A stretch of 64,000 nt of DNA from Rubrivivax sp. (GCA_027491255.1 JAIXWM010000144.1:18528-82527), one strand, 5' to 3'; shown: positions 8,668-17,498, counted from the stretch's first letter. The notes: a model not told the origin generated them from the sequence alone. Program-made: numbers and translations.

Positions 8668-9237
8668 ATGGAGTTGCACACCATCCGTCCGAACATCGTG
8701 CAGGCCATCCGCGCTTACCGCGTCGACGACCTGATGACCGCCGCAAAGTCTGCGGGCCAGCACTTCCTCTACGCCAACGTCGCGTCGGCGCAGAGCAAGC
8801 AGGAGGTGCTCGAGGGCATCGCACAGGCCTTCAGGTTCCTGCCTCACTTCGGGCGCAACCTGGACGCGCTTTACGACTGCATGACCGATGTCGTGCACAA
8901 GGCGGGCCCGCAGCCGGGTTTCGTCGTCGTTCTCGAGCAGTTGCCCGACAACCCGCGCTTCGACCGCGAGGCGCGTGAGCAGTTGCTCGACGTCTTCCGC
9001 GACGCCTCCGATTTCTGGGCCGATCGGCGTGTTCCCTTCCGCTGCTTCTACTCCTTCGCGGTGACACGCGCCGACTCGGCTGCCTGGAATCCAGACGCCG
9101 CCGAAGCCGCTGCGCCGGCCAAGCCGGCGGCCAAGGTGCCCGTGTCGAAGAACGGCGTCAACCCCAATTTCGGCATGAACATGCCGATGATGAGCAGCGC
9201 CTTCGACACCGCAGCCTGGCTGAAGGCGGCAGCCTGA
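8668..9237 (+). CDS. Barstar-family ribonuclease inhibitor with C-terminal extension
   Basis: Cytoplasmic inhibitor that should neutralise the neighbouring barnase-type RNase before export. The barstar core lies at about residues 25-135 and includes HFGRNLDALYDCMTD, equivalent to barstar's inhibitory helix region. At 189 residues it is about twice the length of classical barstar (90). It has an N-terminal addition and a C-terminal tail of about 50 residues, part Ala/Pro-rich and part Met/Asn-rich. I start it at ATG 8668 because GGAG lies 9 bases upstream; an earlier in-frame ATG at 8620 lacks one. It is convergent with rsmA. Confidence 0.85.
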   Translation: MELHTIRPNIVQAIRAYRVDDLMTAAKSAGQHFLYANVASAQSKQEVLEGIAQAFRFLPHFGRNLDALYDCMTDVVHKAGPQPGFVVVLEQLPDNPRFDREAREQLLDVFRDASDFWADRRVPFRCFYSFAVTRADSAAWNPDAAEAAAPAKPAAKVPVSKNGVNPNFGMNMPMMSSAFDTAAWLKAAA

Positions 9238-9254
9238 GCGACTGACCCATCCGC

Positions 9255-10082
9255 TCAGCCCGCGACAGTGTCCGGGCAGCGGTTTTGCGTCAGCGCAGCC
9301 GACAGCGCCACGTACTCGGTCACCGGGACTTCCTCGGCACGGCGGGTGGTGTCGAAGACGCCTGTGTAGCCACGCGTCTCCAGCCAACGTCCCAGCGTGT
9401 GGCGCAGCAGTTTGCGCCGCTGCGAGAAGGCCACCGTCACGATCTCTCCCAGCAGTGCCGCGTCGGTCAGCGCCGACCGGACATGGGGGGTCATCCGCAC
9501 CACGGCAGAGTCGACAGCCGGCGGCGGGTCGAATGCGTCGGGGGGGACGTCCAGCACGCGCTCGATCTCGTAGCGCCACTGCAGCATCACGCTCAGGCGC
9601 CCGTAGCTGCGTCCACCCGGCTCGGCGGCCATGCGGTCGACCACCTCGCTCTGCAGCATGAAATGCTGGTCGTGAACGACCTCCACCGCCTGGAGCAGGT
9701 GAAACAGGATGGGCGTGGAGACGTTGTAGGGCAGATTGCCCACCACCCGCAGACGCCCGCCCGGGGCCTGGGCTGGCGCGATGGACGCAGGCGCTGGCGG
9801 GAAGCTCTGGGCAAGACGGACGAAATCGACCCCCAGCACATCACCCTCGACCACGGTCACGCCCTGCCAGCACCGTGCGCGTGCCGCGAGGTCACGGTCC
9901 AGTTCGATCACGGTCAGGGTGCGGCAGCGCTCCAGCAGCGGCAGCGTGAGAGCGCCAAGGCCGGGGCCGATCTCCACCAGACACTGCCCGGGTCTCGGGT
10001 CGATCGTGTCGACGATCGCGTGCACGATGCCGGCATCGCGCAGGAAGTGCTGTCCGAAACGCTTGCGCGCGATGTGCTTCAT
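9255..10082 (-). CDS. rsmA: 16S rRNA (adenine1518/1519-N6)-dimethyltransferase
   Basis: RsmA (KsgA) dimethylates two adjacent adenines near the 3' end of 16S rRNA during small-subunit maturation. The 275-residue protein has RFGQHFLRD at the N terminus, the SAM-binding VEIGPGLGALT at residues 36-46, and the catalytic NLPY at 116-119. It sits downstream of lptD and surA in the usual order. pdxA, which commonly lies between surA and rsmA, is absent; a 220-bp repeat-bearing spacer is there instead. The start MKHIARKRFG is conserved. Confidence 0.95.
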   Translation of the reverse strand: MKHIARKRFGQHFLRDAGIVHAIVDTIDPRPGQCLVEIGPGLGALTLPLLERCRTLTVIELDRDLAARARCWQGVTVVEGDVLGVDFVRLAQSFPPAPASIAPAQAPGGRLRVVGNLPYNVSTPILFHLLQAVEVVHDQHFMLQSEVVDRMAAEPGGRSYGRLSVMLQWRYEIERVLDVPPDAFDPPPAVDSAVVRMTPHVRSALTDAALLGEIVTVAFSQRRKLLRHTLGRWLETRGYTGVFDTTRRAEEVPVTEYVALSAALTQNRCPDTVAG

Positions 10083-10128
10083 CGTCAGATCCGCCGCATC
10101 GCCAAGGCACCGAACAAAAAGATCGTTG

Positions 10129-10260
10129 CCCGCCCCCCAAGGGGGTGAGGAAACTCGGGAGCGGCCCTTCGTTTCCTCAATCCTGCCCCCTGGGTCGGGC
10201 CCTGCCCGCCCCGCCCCCCAAGGGGGTGAGGAAACTCGGGAGCGGCCCTTCGTTTCCTCA
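10129..10260. repeat. Two direct copies of a 49-bp hairpin-forming repeat
   Basis: Identical 49-bp copies at 10131-10179 and 10212-10260 lie 81 bp apart, start to start; two more matching C residues precede each. Each begins CGCCCCCCAAGGGGGTG and contains an inverted repeat TGAGGAAAC / GTTTCCTCA (9-bp stem; arms 10146-10154/10171-10179 and 10227-10235/10252-10260). They lie between surA and rsmA. They resemble REP-type palindromic units and may act as mRNA processing or termination signals. Confidence 0.85.
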
Positions 10261-10302
10261 TGCCCCCCCAGGCTGGGGGCGTCGATGGTGCGCTCACCAG
10301 GT

Positions 10303-11661
10303 TCAAGGCGGCGGTTCCCGCCACTCGACGTAGGCCCGGCCGCGTAGTTCCTGCACCCATTCGCGGTAGGCGGCCTCGAACTTCTGTTCGCGCAGGACGG
10401 CTCGGGCGCGCTCGCGCTGCTGGCGAATGTCGATCTCGACCTCGCGCCGGTCCAGCACCTGGATCAGGTGCACACCGAAGCGCGACACCACAGGCCCCGA
10501 CAGGCCGCCAACGCGCAGATCGTCCATCGCCCGCTCGAACTCGGGGACCATCATGCCCGGCGACGCCCACCCCAGGTCGCCGCCCTGGGCGGCTGACGAA
10601 TCCTCGGAGAACTCGCGCGCCGTGTCCTCGAAGCGGCGTGTCCCGTTGTCGATCTGGCGCCGCCATCCCGCCAGGCGCGCAGTGGCTTCCTGGGTCGTCA
10701 GCCGCACTGACGGGCGCAGCAGGATGTGGCGTACCCGCGTCTGGACCATCCGCCCCGCGCCCGACTCCTCGCGCCACAGCAGCTTGAGGACGTGGAAGCC
10801 GGCCCCGGTACGCAGCAGTTCCGAGCGCACCGCACCCGGCCGCAGACTGCGGGCGGCCTGGACAAAGACATCGGGCAGGCGCGAGGCCAGACGCCTGCCG
10901 AGGCTGCCCCCGTTCTCACGGCTGGCGTCGTCGGACTCAGCCCTCGCCACGGCCTCGAAAGGTTCACCACCGCGCACCCGAGCCAGGAGCGTCTCCGCGC
11001 GCCGGCGGCGTTCCTCGACGACAGCGCCCGTCGCGTCTTCGGGCACGCGCACCAAGATCTGCGCGAGTTCGATCTCCAGGTCCTGCGCTTCCCTTTCCTG
11101 CTGCAGGAAGCTGTCGATCTCCAGATCGGTGATGCGGATGCGTGCCAGCACCTCGCGCTCGCGGACGCGTTCAATGAGCAACTGGTCGCGAAGGTTGGCA
11201 CGGAAGCGCGGCATGTCGGTGCCCTCCGCCGCCAGCCGCTCGCGCAGTCCGTCCACGCTCAACTGGTTCTGCGCGGCGACCACCTGCACGGCACGGTCGA
11301 CCTCGGCGCTGTCCACCCTGCCGCCGGTTTCGCGGGCGTGGGTCAGGATCACCCGCTCCTCGACCAGCGATTCCAGGGCCAGGCGACGCAGCGCCTCATC
11401 ACCTGTGGCGGCCGCGCCAGAGGGCGCGCGGCGCGCCTCTTCGGCCAGGCGCTCGACGCGGCGCGCCAGTTCCACGGCGGTGACGAGTTCCCGGTTGACT
11501 ACCGCGACGATGTAGTCCACGCGCCCCGGCCCTGCAGGGGCGGCAGCACCCGCCGGAGCCTGGGCTGCACACAGGCCGTGAGCCCAGAGCGACGCCCAGC
11601 CCAGCGCAGCCAGCAGCATCCAGCGCGGGGGCCGACGTCCAGGACGGGTGACGGTGATCAT
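10303..11661 (-). CDS. surA: Periplasmic chaperone / peptidyl-prolyl isomerase SurA
   Basis: SurA escorts outer-membrane proteins, LptD among them, across the periplasm to the Bam complex. The protein has a signal peptide (PPRWMLLAALGWASLWAHGLCA), an N-terminal chaperone domain starting DYIVAVVNRELVTA, and two parvulin domains at about 185-290 and 295-400 (ILVRVPED, RHILLRPSVRLT, GGDLGWASPGMM). I use ATG 11661 (MITVTRPGRRPP, 452 residues) because it puts the signal peptide at the N terminus. A longer frame from 11712 adds 17 residues. No clear Shine-Dalgarno sequence precedes 11661; lptD ends 70 bp upstream, so the two are likely cotranscribed. Confidence 0.93.
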   Translation of the reverse strand: MITVTRPGRRPPRWMLLAALGWASLWAHGLCAAQAPAGAAAPAGPGRVDYIVAVVNRELVTAVELARRVERLAEEARRAPSGAAATGDEALRRLALESLVEERVILTHARETGGRVDSAEVDRAVQVVAAQNQLSVDGLRERLAAEGTDMPRFRANLRDQLLIERVREREVLARIRITDLEIDSFLQQEREAQDLEIELAQILVRVPEDATGAVVEERRRRAETLLARVRGGEPFEAVARAESDDASRENGGSLGRRLASRLPDVFVQAARSLRPGAVRSELLRTGAGFHVLKLLWREESGAGRMVQTRVRHILLRPSVRLTTQEATARLAGWRRQIDNGTRRFEDTAREFSEDSSAAQGGDLGWASPGMMVPEFERAMDDLRVGGLSGPVVSRFGVHLIQVLDRREVEIDIRQQRERARAVLREQKFEAAYREWVQELRGRAYVEWREPPP

Positions 11662-11731
11662 GTTCGAGGGAGTGTCAGGGCGCGGCGCCGCGCGAACGGC
11701 GGGTGCGCGCACGCCCAGGCTGGATTGTCCG

Positions 11732-13966
11732 TCAACGGCTGGCGCCGAAGCCCATCATGCCGGTGAGGCCGGTGAGTTCGATCTGGAACTGCAACTGGGT
11801 GGCGAACTGGTTGACGCCCGTGGAGGTGCGCTGGGCCACGACCCGCCCCTTCCAGCATTGGGCATCGATCTCCAGTCCCAGGGCGGTGCTGGTCAGGCGC
11901 TGCTCGCGCAGGTTGTAGTCAGCACGCCCGATGCCCGACCAGCGGCGTGTGCAGCCGGGCGCGAAGCCGGAGCCGGCGTCGTTCCAACCCCACAGCGGCC
12001 ATTGACCACCGAAGTCCACCTGCTCCGACGCATCACGGCTGTAGCGGTGGGAGCCGGACAACGAGCGTCCCGGGCCCGGCGAATAGCCGACCCCGAACAC
12101 CGATCTCACGAGGCGCTGGACCTGGGCGTTCCAACGCAAGGTCGCATCGAAGCTCCAGTTCGGCACGACCCGTGTCGAGCCGAGCAGCAGGACATCGGAA
12201 AAGCGCTCGGTCAGCGCCGTTCCCAGGGGCGTGACCTGCTGGTCCTGCAGCAGGTAGCGCTGCACGATGCCCAGGCGCAGCAACTCCACGCCCGCGGCGG
12301 CATCGAGCACGCGCGTCACCAGGCCCGCATTCAGCCGGTTTGCGTCCGAGACGCGGTCGATGCCGCTGAAATCGTTGGCCTGATAGATCGACGCGAAGCC
12401 GAAGTCCACGGGCGCGCTGTCGAAAGCGAGCAGGCTGCTCTGCGGCCGCACCGGTGTGTAGGTATAGACCACGCGCGGCTCGAGCGTCTGGCGCACCGTG
12501 CGGCCGAGGGCCGTCGTCTCGCGCTCGAAGGTCAGCGCGGACTCGACGCTGAAGCTGGGGATCGCGCGCAGCACCGAACGCCGGCCGTCGGGCAGGGACT
12601 GATCGAGGTCGTAGCCCGCCACGTTCAGGCCGGCGCGCGGGATCACGGACAAGCCGCCGGCGCGCCACGGCAGGCTCAAGTCACCCAACAGGTGCAGACG
12701 CTGGCCGGTCGGCCGGGCGCTGCCGGCGCTGTCGTCGGGCAGCGTGAACCGATTCAGCTCGGTCTCGACCGCCCAGGTCAGGCCGGCGGCGCCCAGCGGC
12801 GAGGCGAGTCGAAGGCCGGCCTGCAGGGCACGCTGGTAGGGAACGACGAAGGTGTCGCCAACGGCCTGCACCGCCTGCCAGCGCTGCACCTGCCCGTAGG
12901 CCAGCGCCTGCATCCCCGCGATCCGAACCGGCTGCTCGACACGACCCCGCAGCGGCAGCAGTCGCGGCGTCGGCCCGAGTTCTCGCGTGTCGAAGTCCCG
13001 CCACCAGCCCTCGTCACTGACACGGGCGCCAGCGAATTCGTAGCGCCCGGGCTCGGGGGTGCCTTCGATGCGCCCGAGCCTGCCCTCGTGGCGGCCGTGC
13101 AGCGCCGCCCGTGCCGAGCCCGTCACGCTGTCGTGCGGCAGGCTCTCGATGGTCCACTGCCCGCTCATCGCGGGCTCCAGGTAGCGGGCCTCCACGTCCA
13201 GCCCCGCACCGCGGCGAGCACGCATGCGCGGTGTGAGCGTGAGATCGCGGTTGGGCGCCGCGTTCCAGTAGTACGGCACGCCGACCTCGACGCCACTCTG
13301 GCTGCTGATGCGCAGCTCGGGTGCCAACCAGCCCGACTTGCGCTCGTCGGTCACGGGAAAGGTCATCACCGGCAGCGCCAGCACCGGCACGCCCAGGAAG
13401 CGCAGGCGCGCGTTCTCCGCGACGGCCACGTTGGCGTCGAGGTCCACGCGCAGGCTGCTGGCTGTCAGCAGCCAGTCGGGGTCGGCCGAGCCGTCGCGGG
13501 GGCAGCTCGTGTACGTCGGGTCGGTGAGCCGAAAGCGGGTGCGGCTGTCGAAATCGATGCGCTCGGCATGGCCGCCGGTCTTGCGCCGCGCGAACTCATA
13601 GTCGGGCTGCAGAAAGTGCCCTTCGAAGGTCTCGACCTGCACCTGCACGGCCGGGCCGCGGAACACATTGCCGTCGCGGCTGACGGTCACGCGGCCCTCG
13701 GCGAGCGCGCGCTCGGTGGCGCTGTCGTAGATGAGCCGGTCGGCGCGCACAGTCAAGCCGCCACGTCGCAACTCGACTGCGCCCTCGGCCCGCGCCTCGC
13801 CCCCGGGCGTGCCCGAGAACTTTTCAGCTTCGATCTGGACCGGGAGGTTGGGCCCGTCAGGCGGCTCGGCGACGGCACCGGCTGCTGCGAACACGAATCC
13901 CAGGCCCCAGGCGGCCCGGCGGGCGCGGCTTGAGGGTCTCAGGATCCAGGTGAGCGCTGCAGGCAC
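11732..13966 (-). CDS. lptD: LPS-assembly protein LptD
   Basis: Outer-membrane beta-barrel that, with LptE, places lipopolysaccharide in the outer leaflet. About 744 residues. The signal peptide is followed by an OstA/LptA-like jellyroll domain (VQIEAEKFSG, VRADRLIYDSATERALAEG), then the large C-terminal barrel ending RTSTGVNQFATQLQFQIELTG. I place the start at GTG 13966 (VPAALTWILRP), which gives a normal signal peptide. The frame stays open a further 1.4 kb upstream, but that stretch is antisense to amgK and not coding. Cysteine pairs typical of LptD (TSCPRD near residue 155, FAPGCTRR and DAQCWKG near the end) are present. Confidence 0.94.
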   Translation of the reverse strand: MPAALTWILRPSSRARRAAWGLGFVFAAAGAVAEPPDGPNLPVQIEAEKFSGTPGGEARAEGAVELRRGGLTVRADRLIYDSATERALAEGRVTVSRDGNVFRGPAVQVQVETFEGHFLQPDYEFARRKTGGHAERIDFDSRTRFRLTDPTYTSCPRDGSADPDWLLTASSLRVDLDANVAVAENARLRFLGVPVLALPVMTFPVTDERKSGWLAPELRISSQSGVEVGVPYYWNAAPNRDLTLTPRMRARRGAGLDVEARYLEPAMSGQWTIESLPHDSVTGSARAALHGRHEGRLGRIEGTPEPGRYEFAGARVSDEGWWRDFDTRELGPTPRLLPLRGRVEQPVRIAGMQALAYGQVQRWQAVQAVGDTFVVPYQRALQAGLRLASPLGAAGLTWAVETELNRFTLPDDSAGSARPTGQRLHLLGDLSLPWRAGGLSVIPRAGLNVAGYDLDQSLPDGRRSVLRAIPSFSVESALTFERETTALGRTVRQTLEPRVVYTYTPVRPQSSLLAFDSAPVDFGFASIYQANDFSGIDRVSDANRLNAGLVTRVLDAAAGVELLRLGIVQRYLLQDQQVTPLGTALTERFSDVLLLGSTRVVPNWSFDATLRWNAQVQRLVRSVFGVGYSPGPGRSLSGSHRYSRDASEQVDFGGQWPLWGWNDAGSGFAPGCTRRWSGIGRADYNLREQRLTSTALGLEIDAQCWKGRVVAQRTSTGVNQFATQLQFQIELTGLTGMMGFGASR

Positions 13967-14010
13967 GGGCGTCGTGACTTCCGGCGCGGCAAGCCGCGCG
14001 GGTCGGTTCG

Positions 14011-14016
14011 TAGAAT
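14011..14016 (+). promoter_or_regulatory. Possible -10 box for amgK
   Basis: TAGAAT lies 41 bp before the amgK start in the 90-bp divergent region shared with lptD. No good -35 match is seen, so the call is weak. Confidence 0.3.
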
Positions 14017-14056
14017 CCTGGCATTCTGTCACCCGCGGGGCTGCCCGCCAACGTCG

Positions 14057-15124
14057 ATGGCCGAGCAGCCTTCTGCCCAACCCCTGATTTCGTGGACAGA
14101 CCCCGGGCGCCACGCGGCCTTCGAGGTCTGGCTCGGCGCCCTCGAGCCCGCTTTCGGGCTGCGCCGGGACACGCTTCGGCCGGCCTCGGCCGACGCCAGC
14201 TTCAGGCGCTACTTCCGCATCGCCGCCGATGGCGTCGGCGCCCCCGGCAGCGCCATCGTGATGGACGCACCACCGCCTTTGGAGGACGTGCGGCCCTTCG
14301 TGCGCATCGCCGGGCTGCTGCGCGCGGCCGGCCTGAACACGCCGCGCGTGCTGGCTGCCGACGAGGCGCTGGGCTTTGTGCTGCTGGGTGACCTCGGCGG
14401 ACAGCTCTACCTGCAGACGCTGCAGGACGCCGACGCCGCCCGTGCCGACGCGCTGATGCGCGATGCGCTGGCAGCCCTGGTCCGGATGCAGCAGCACGTA
14501 AGCCCCGCCGCGCTGCCCCCCTATGACGAAGCGCTGCTGCGGCGCGAGCTCACCCTCTTTCCCGAATGGTGTGTCGGTCGTCACTTCGGCATTGCCTGGA
14601 ACGACGAGCAGCGCGAGGCCTGGGAGCGCCTGTGCCGGCTGCTCGTGGCCAGCGCGCTCGCCCAGCCGCGCGTGGCCGTGCACCGCGACTGGATGCCGCG
14701 CAACCTGATGGTCACCGAGCCCAACCCCGGCGTGCTCGACTTCCAGGACGCAGTGGCCGGGCCCGTGACCTACGACCTCGCCTCGCTGCTGCGGGACGCC
14801 TTCATCTCCTGGGACGAGGAGCGCGAGATCGACTGGGCGGTGCGTGGTTGGGAGGGTGCTCGCCGCGCCGGCCTGCCGGTGGCCGACGACTTCGGCGAGT
14901 TCTGGCGCCAGCTCGAGTGGATGGGGCTGCAACGCCACCTGAAGGTGCTGGGCATCTTCTGCCGCCTGCAGCACCGCGACGGCAAACCCGCGTACGCGCG
15001 CGACTTGCCGCGATTCTTCGGCTACGCCACGCGGGTGGCGCTGCGCTACCGCGAACTGGCCCCGCTGCTGCCGCTGCTGGAGCCGATGTCGGGCCAGGCG
15101 CTCGGGGCCGGCTACACGTTCTGA
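14057..15124 (+). CDS. amgK: AmgK-like sugar kinase (aminoglycoside phosphotransferase fold)
   Basis: Probable anomeric kinase for N-acetylmuramate/N-acetylglucosamine in peptidoglycan recycling. The 355-residue protein has the family start (RHAAFEVWL, ASADASFRRYFRI), the Brenner motif HRDWMPRN at residues 209-216 and the metal-binding DFQD at 228-231. Its position divergent from lptD-surA matches amgK in Pseudomonas. There it is followed by murU; here moaC on the opposite strand follows and overlaps it by 13 bp, so no MurU partner is adjacent. The kinase fold is certain; the substrate is inferred from context. Confidence 0.85.
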   Translation: MAEQPSAQPLISWTDPGRHAAFEVWLGALEPAFGLRRDTLRPASADASFRRYFRIAADGVGAPGSAIVMDAPPPLEDVRPFVRIAGLLRAAGLNTPRVLAADEALGFVLLGDLGGQLYLQTLQDADAARADALMRDALAALVRMQQHVSPAALPPYDEALLRRELTLFPEWCVGRHFGIAWNDEQREAWERLCRLLVASALAQPRVAVHRDWMPRNLMVTEPNPGVLDFQDAVAGPVTYDLASLLRDAFISWDEEREIDWAVRGWEGARRAGLPVADDFGEFWRQLEWMGLQRHLKVLGIFCRLQHRDGKPAYARDLPRFFGYATRVALRYRELAPLLPLLEPMSGQALGAGYTF

Positions 15125-15627
15125 GCAGCGTCGGCCGCAACGGCCGCGGTCCAATCGCCGGACTTGCCGCCGCGCTTTTCGAGCACGCGCACGGCGTCGA
15201 TGACCATGCCGCGGTCCACGGCCTTGCACATGTCGTAGACCGTCAGCAAGCCCACCTGGACGGCCGTGAGCGCCTCCATCTCGACGCCGGTGCGTCCGAT
15301 GGTCTCGACCTGGGCCGTGCAATGCACCGCGTGCCGGCGCGCGTCGAGCTCGAAATCCACCGCCACGCGCGTGATCGGCAAGGGGTGGCACAGCGGCACC
15401 AGATCGGCCGTGCGCTTGGCGCCCTGGATCGCGGCGATGCGGGCCACGCCGATCACGTCGCCCTTCTTCGCGCGGCCCTCGACCACGAGCGCGAAGGTCT
15501 GCGGCTGCATGCGGATGAGGCCGGTGGCGCGCGCGACGCGGTGCGTGGCGTCCTTGGCGCCGACGTCGACCATGTGCGCCTGGCCCGCGGCGTCGAAGTG
15601 GGTGAGTTCAGAGGTCACGTGAGGCAA
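15112..15627 (-). CDS. moaC: Cyclic pyranopterin monophosphate synthase
   Basis: MoaC turns the cyclic GTP intermediate made by MoaA into cyclic pyranopterin monophosphate, an early molybdenum-cofactor step. At 171 residues it is of family length and has MVDVGAKDATHRVARA, LVPLCHPLPIT, and VETIGRTGVEMEALTAVQVGLLTVYDMCKA with the catalytic lysine. It stands alone, away from other moa genes. Its 3' end overlaps amgK by 13 bp tail to tail, and its start lies 34 bp from the divergent protease gene. Confidence 0.95.
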   Translation of the reverse strand: MPHVTSELTHFDAAGQAHMVDVGAKDATHRVARATGLIRMQPQTFALVVEGRAKKGDVIGVARIAAIQGAKRTADLVPLCHPLPITRVAVDFELDARRHAVHCTAQVETIGRTGVEMEALTAVQVGLLTVYDMCKAVDRGMVIDAVRVLEKRGGKSGDWTAAVAADAAQNV

Positions 15628-15661
15628 GCGAATTCCAATCCGGAAATGTCATCATAGGCGG

Positions 15662-17272
15662 GTGCGCAAGACTGCTGCTCTGACCCTGGCATCCCGGGCG
15701 CTGGTCGTCGCCGCCCTGGCTGCGGGCGGCCCGGCCTGGGCCCAATCGACGCCCGGCGCAGCCGCGCCCTTGCGGCTGCCCTCGCTGGGCGAGGCCTCGT
15801 CGGAGGCCTTGCCCGTGGCCACCGAGCGGCGCTATGGCGAGCAGATCATGCTGCAGTTGCGGCGTGACCCCGCCTGGCTCGACGACCCCGTGCTGCTGGA
15901 CTATGTGCAGTCCTTGTGGCAGCCGCTGCTCGCCGCGGCGCGGCGGCGCGGCGACATCGAGCCCGACGTCGACAACGCGTTCGCCTGGGACATCTTCCTG
16001 CTGCGCGAGCGCACCCTCAATGCCTTCGCACTCCCGGGCGGGCGGGTGGGTGTGCACCTGGGCCTGATCGCTGCCACCGCCAGCAGCGACGAGCTCGCGT
16101 CGGTGCTCGCGCACGAGTTGGCCCACCTCAGCCAGCGGCACATCGCGCGCGGCATCGCCAGCGCCAGCCGGCAGTCCGGCGTGGCCACCGTGGCCATGGT
16201 GCTCGGGGCCCTGCTGGCAGCGCGCGCTGGAAGCCCCGACCTGGCGCAGGCAGCGATCGCGGGCGGGCAGGCCAGCCTGATCCAGGGACAGTTGAACTTC
16301 TCGCGCGACATGGAGCGCGAGGCCGACCGCATCGGCCACGGCGTGCATGTAGAAGCCGGCTTCGACGCCGCAGGCAGCGTCGCCATGTTCGACCGTCTGG
16401 ACCAGTCGGCGCGCCTGAACGATGCCGGCTCGCTGCCCTACCTGCGCACCCACCCGCTGACGACGGAACGTCTGGCGGAGGCGCGAACCCGTCTGCCTGC
16501 ACAGGGGACCCCAGGACCGCTGTCGACCCCTGAGCACACGCTGATGCAAGCCCGTGCGCGCGCCCTGGCGGCGTCTGGGGCCGATGCCTTGCGGCGCCTG
16601 GTCGAAGCGGCCGCGGCGGGCTCCCGCAACGACGCCGGAGGGCTGTATGCGGGCGCGCTCGCCGCCTCGAAGCTCGGCGACCATGGCCGCGCGCAGACCC
16701 TGGCGCAGGCCTTGGCGAGCACCGTGGGCACGCCCTCGTCGGACTCCACCACCGCCTCTCAGGGCCCGGCGCGGTGCAGCCTGCCGGTCACGCTGCTGCG
16801 CGCCGAACTGGCGCTGGCGCGCGGGGACGCCAGCGTGGCCCAGGGCCTGCTCGAGACCTGCGCGCCGGCGCCGCCCACCCGGGCAGCCCTGCTGCTTCGC
16901 GCGCAGGCTGACGCCGTGAGCCTGACCCAGGCGCGCGAAGGCAAGCGCGAAGCGACTGCGCAAGCGCTGGCGCTGCGCGGCAGCGTGCAGGACCTGCAGA
17001 CCTGGCTCGCCTCGCATCCACAGGACGCAGCGGCCTGGGGTGTCCTGGCACGCGGTGCCGATGCGCTGGGACTGACCTTGCGCGCCCTGCGCGCGCAGGC
17101 CGAGGAACGCGCCGCGCTCGGCGACCTGGACGCCGCCATCGACCGCCTTCGCGGGGCACAGCAGGTGGCGCGTCAGCGCGGACGCGAGGATTTCATCGAA
17201 GCCTCGGTGATCGACGCGCGGTTGCGGCAGTTCGAGGCGCAGCGCCGGCAGCGCGCCGCGGACATGCGCTGA
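15662..17272 (+). CDS. bepA: BepA-like M48 periplasmic metalloprotease with TPR-type C terminus
   Basis: Zinc protease and chaperone that degrades stalled outer-membrane proteins such as immature LptD. The signal peptide ends at AWA-27, so the protein is periplasmic. The zinc motif HELAH is at residues 151-155 (VLAHELAHLSQRHIARG), with the third ligand in MEREADRIG. The C-terminal half is rich in short Ala/Leu helices consistent with tetratricopeptide repeats. Length 536 residues, close to BepA. The start is GTG 15662. It lies near lptD and surA, its likely functional partners. BepA versus another M48 paralogue cannot be settled from sequence alone. Confidence 0.85.
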   Translation: MRKTAALTLASRALVVAALAAGGPAWAQSTPGAAAPLRLPSLGEASSEALPVATERRYGEQIMLQLRRDPAWLDDPVLLDYVQSLWQPLLAAARRRGDIEPDVDNAFAWDIFLLRERTLNAFALPGGRVGVHLGLIAATASSDELASVLAHELAHLSQRHIARGIASASRQSGVATVAMVLGALLAARAGSPDLAQAAIAGGQASLIQGQLNFSRDMEREADRIGHGVHVEAGFDAAGSVAMFDRLDQSARLNDAGSLPYLRTHPLTTERLAEARTRLPAQGTPGPLSTPEHTLMQARARALAASGADALRRLVEAAAAGSRNDAGGLYAGALAASKLGDHGRAQTLAQALASTVGTPSSDSTTASQGPARCSLPVTLLRAELALARGDASVAQGLLETCAPAPPTRAALLLRAQADAVSLTQAREGKREATAQALALRGSVQDLQTWLASHPQDAAAWGVLARGADALGLTLRALRAQAEERAALGDLDAAIDRLRGAQQVARQRGREDFIEASVIDARLRQFEAQRRQRAADMR

Positions 17273-17378
17273 CCGAGCCGTTGCACCCCCGCTGATCAGC
17301 GCACCCGCAGGCCCGCCGGGCACGCCGGCACCACGCCGGGCTGGTGTGAAGTCGCGTCGCATACAGGGTACACCATGA

Positions 17379-17407
17379 GCCCGCCTGTCTTCTCAGGGAA
17401 GGCGGGC
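17379..17407. other. Hairpin upstream of the SWIB gene
   Basis: GCCCGCC and GGCGGGC (7-bp stem, 15-nt loop) lie in the 226-bp spacer between the M48 protease and the SWIB gene. There is no T-run. It may end the upstream transcript or lie in the leader of the next. Confidence 0.35.
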
Positions 17408-17498
17408 CGCATTACCATGCGCGCCGGGCCGCCGTGCGTTCTGCGCGGGGGCATCGCTGAGCACGCACAAACCTCCACACCTTCCATCGGAGTCAAGC

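Noticed and set aside
11648..13933. 761-codon plus-strand open frame
   Set aside because: Antisense to lptD; no family pattern, low-complexity composition.
13967..15391. Upstream extension of the lptD frame
   Set aside because: Covers amgK in antisense and precedes the only plausible signal peptide, so the start was set at 13966.
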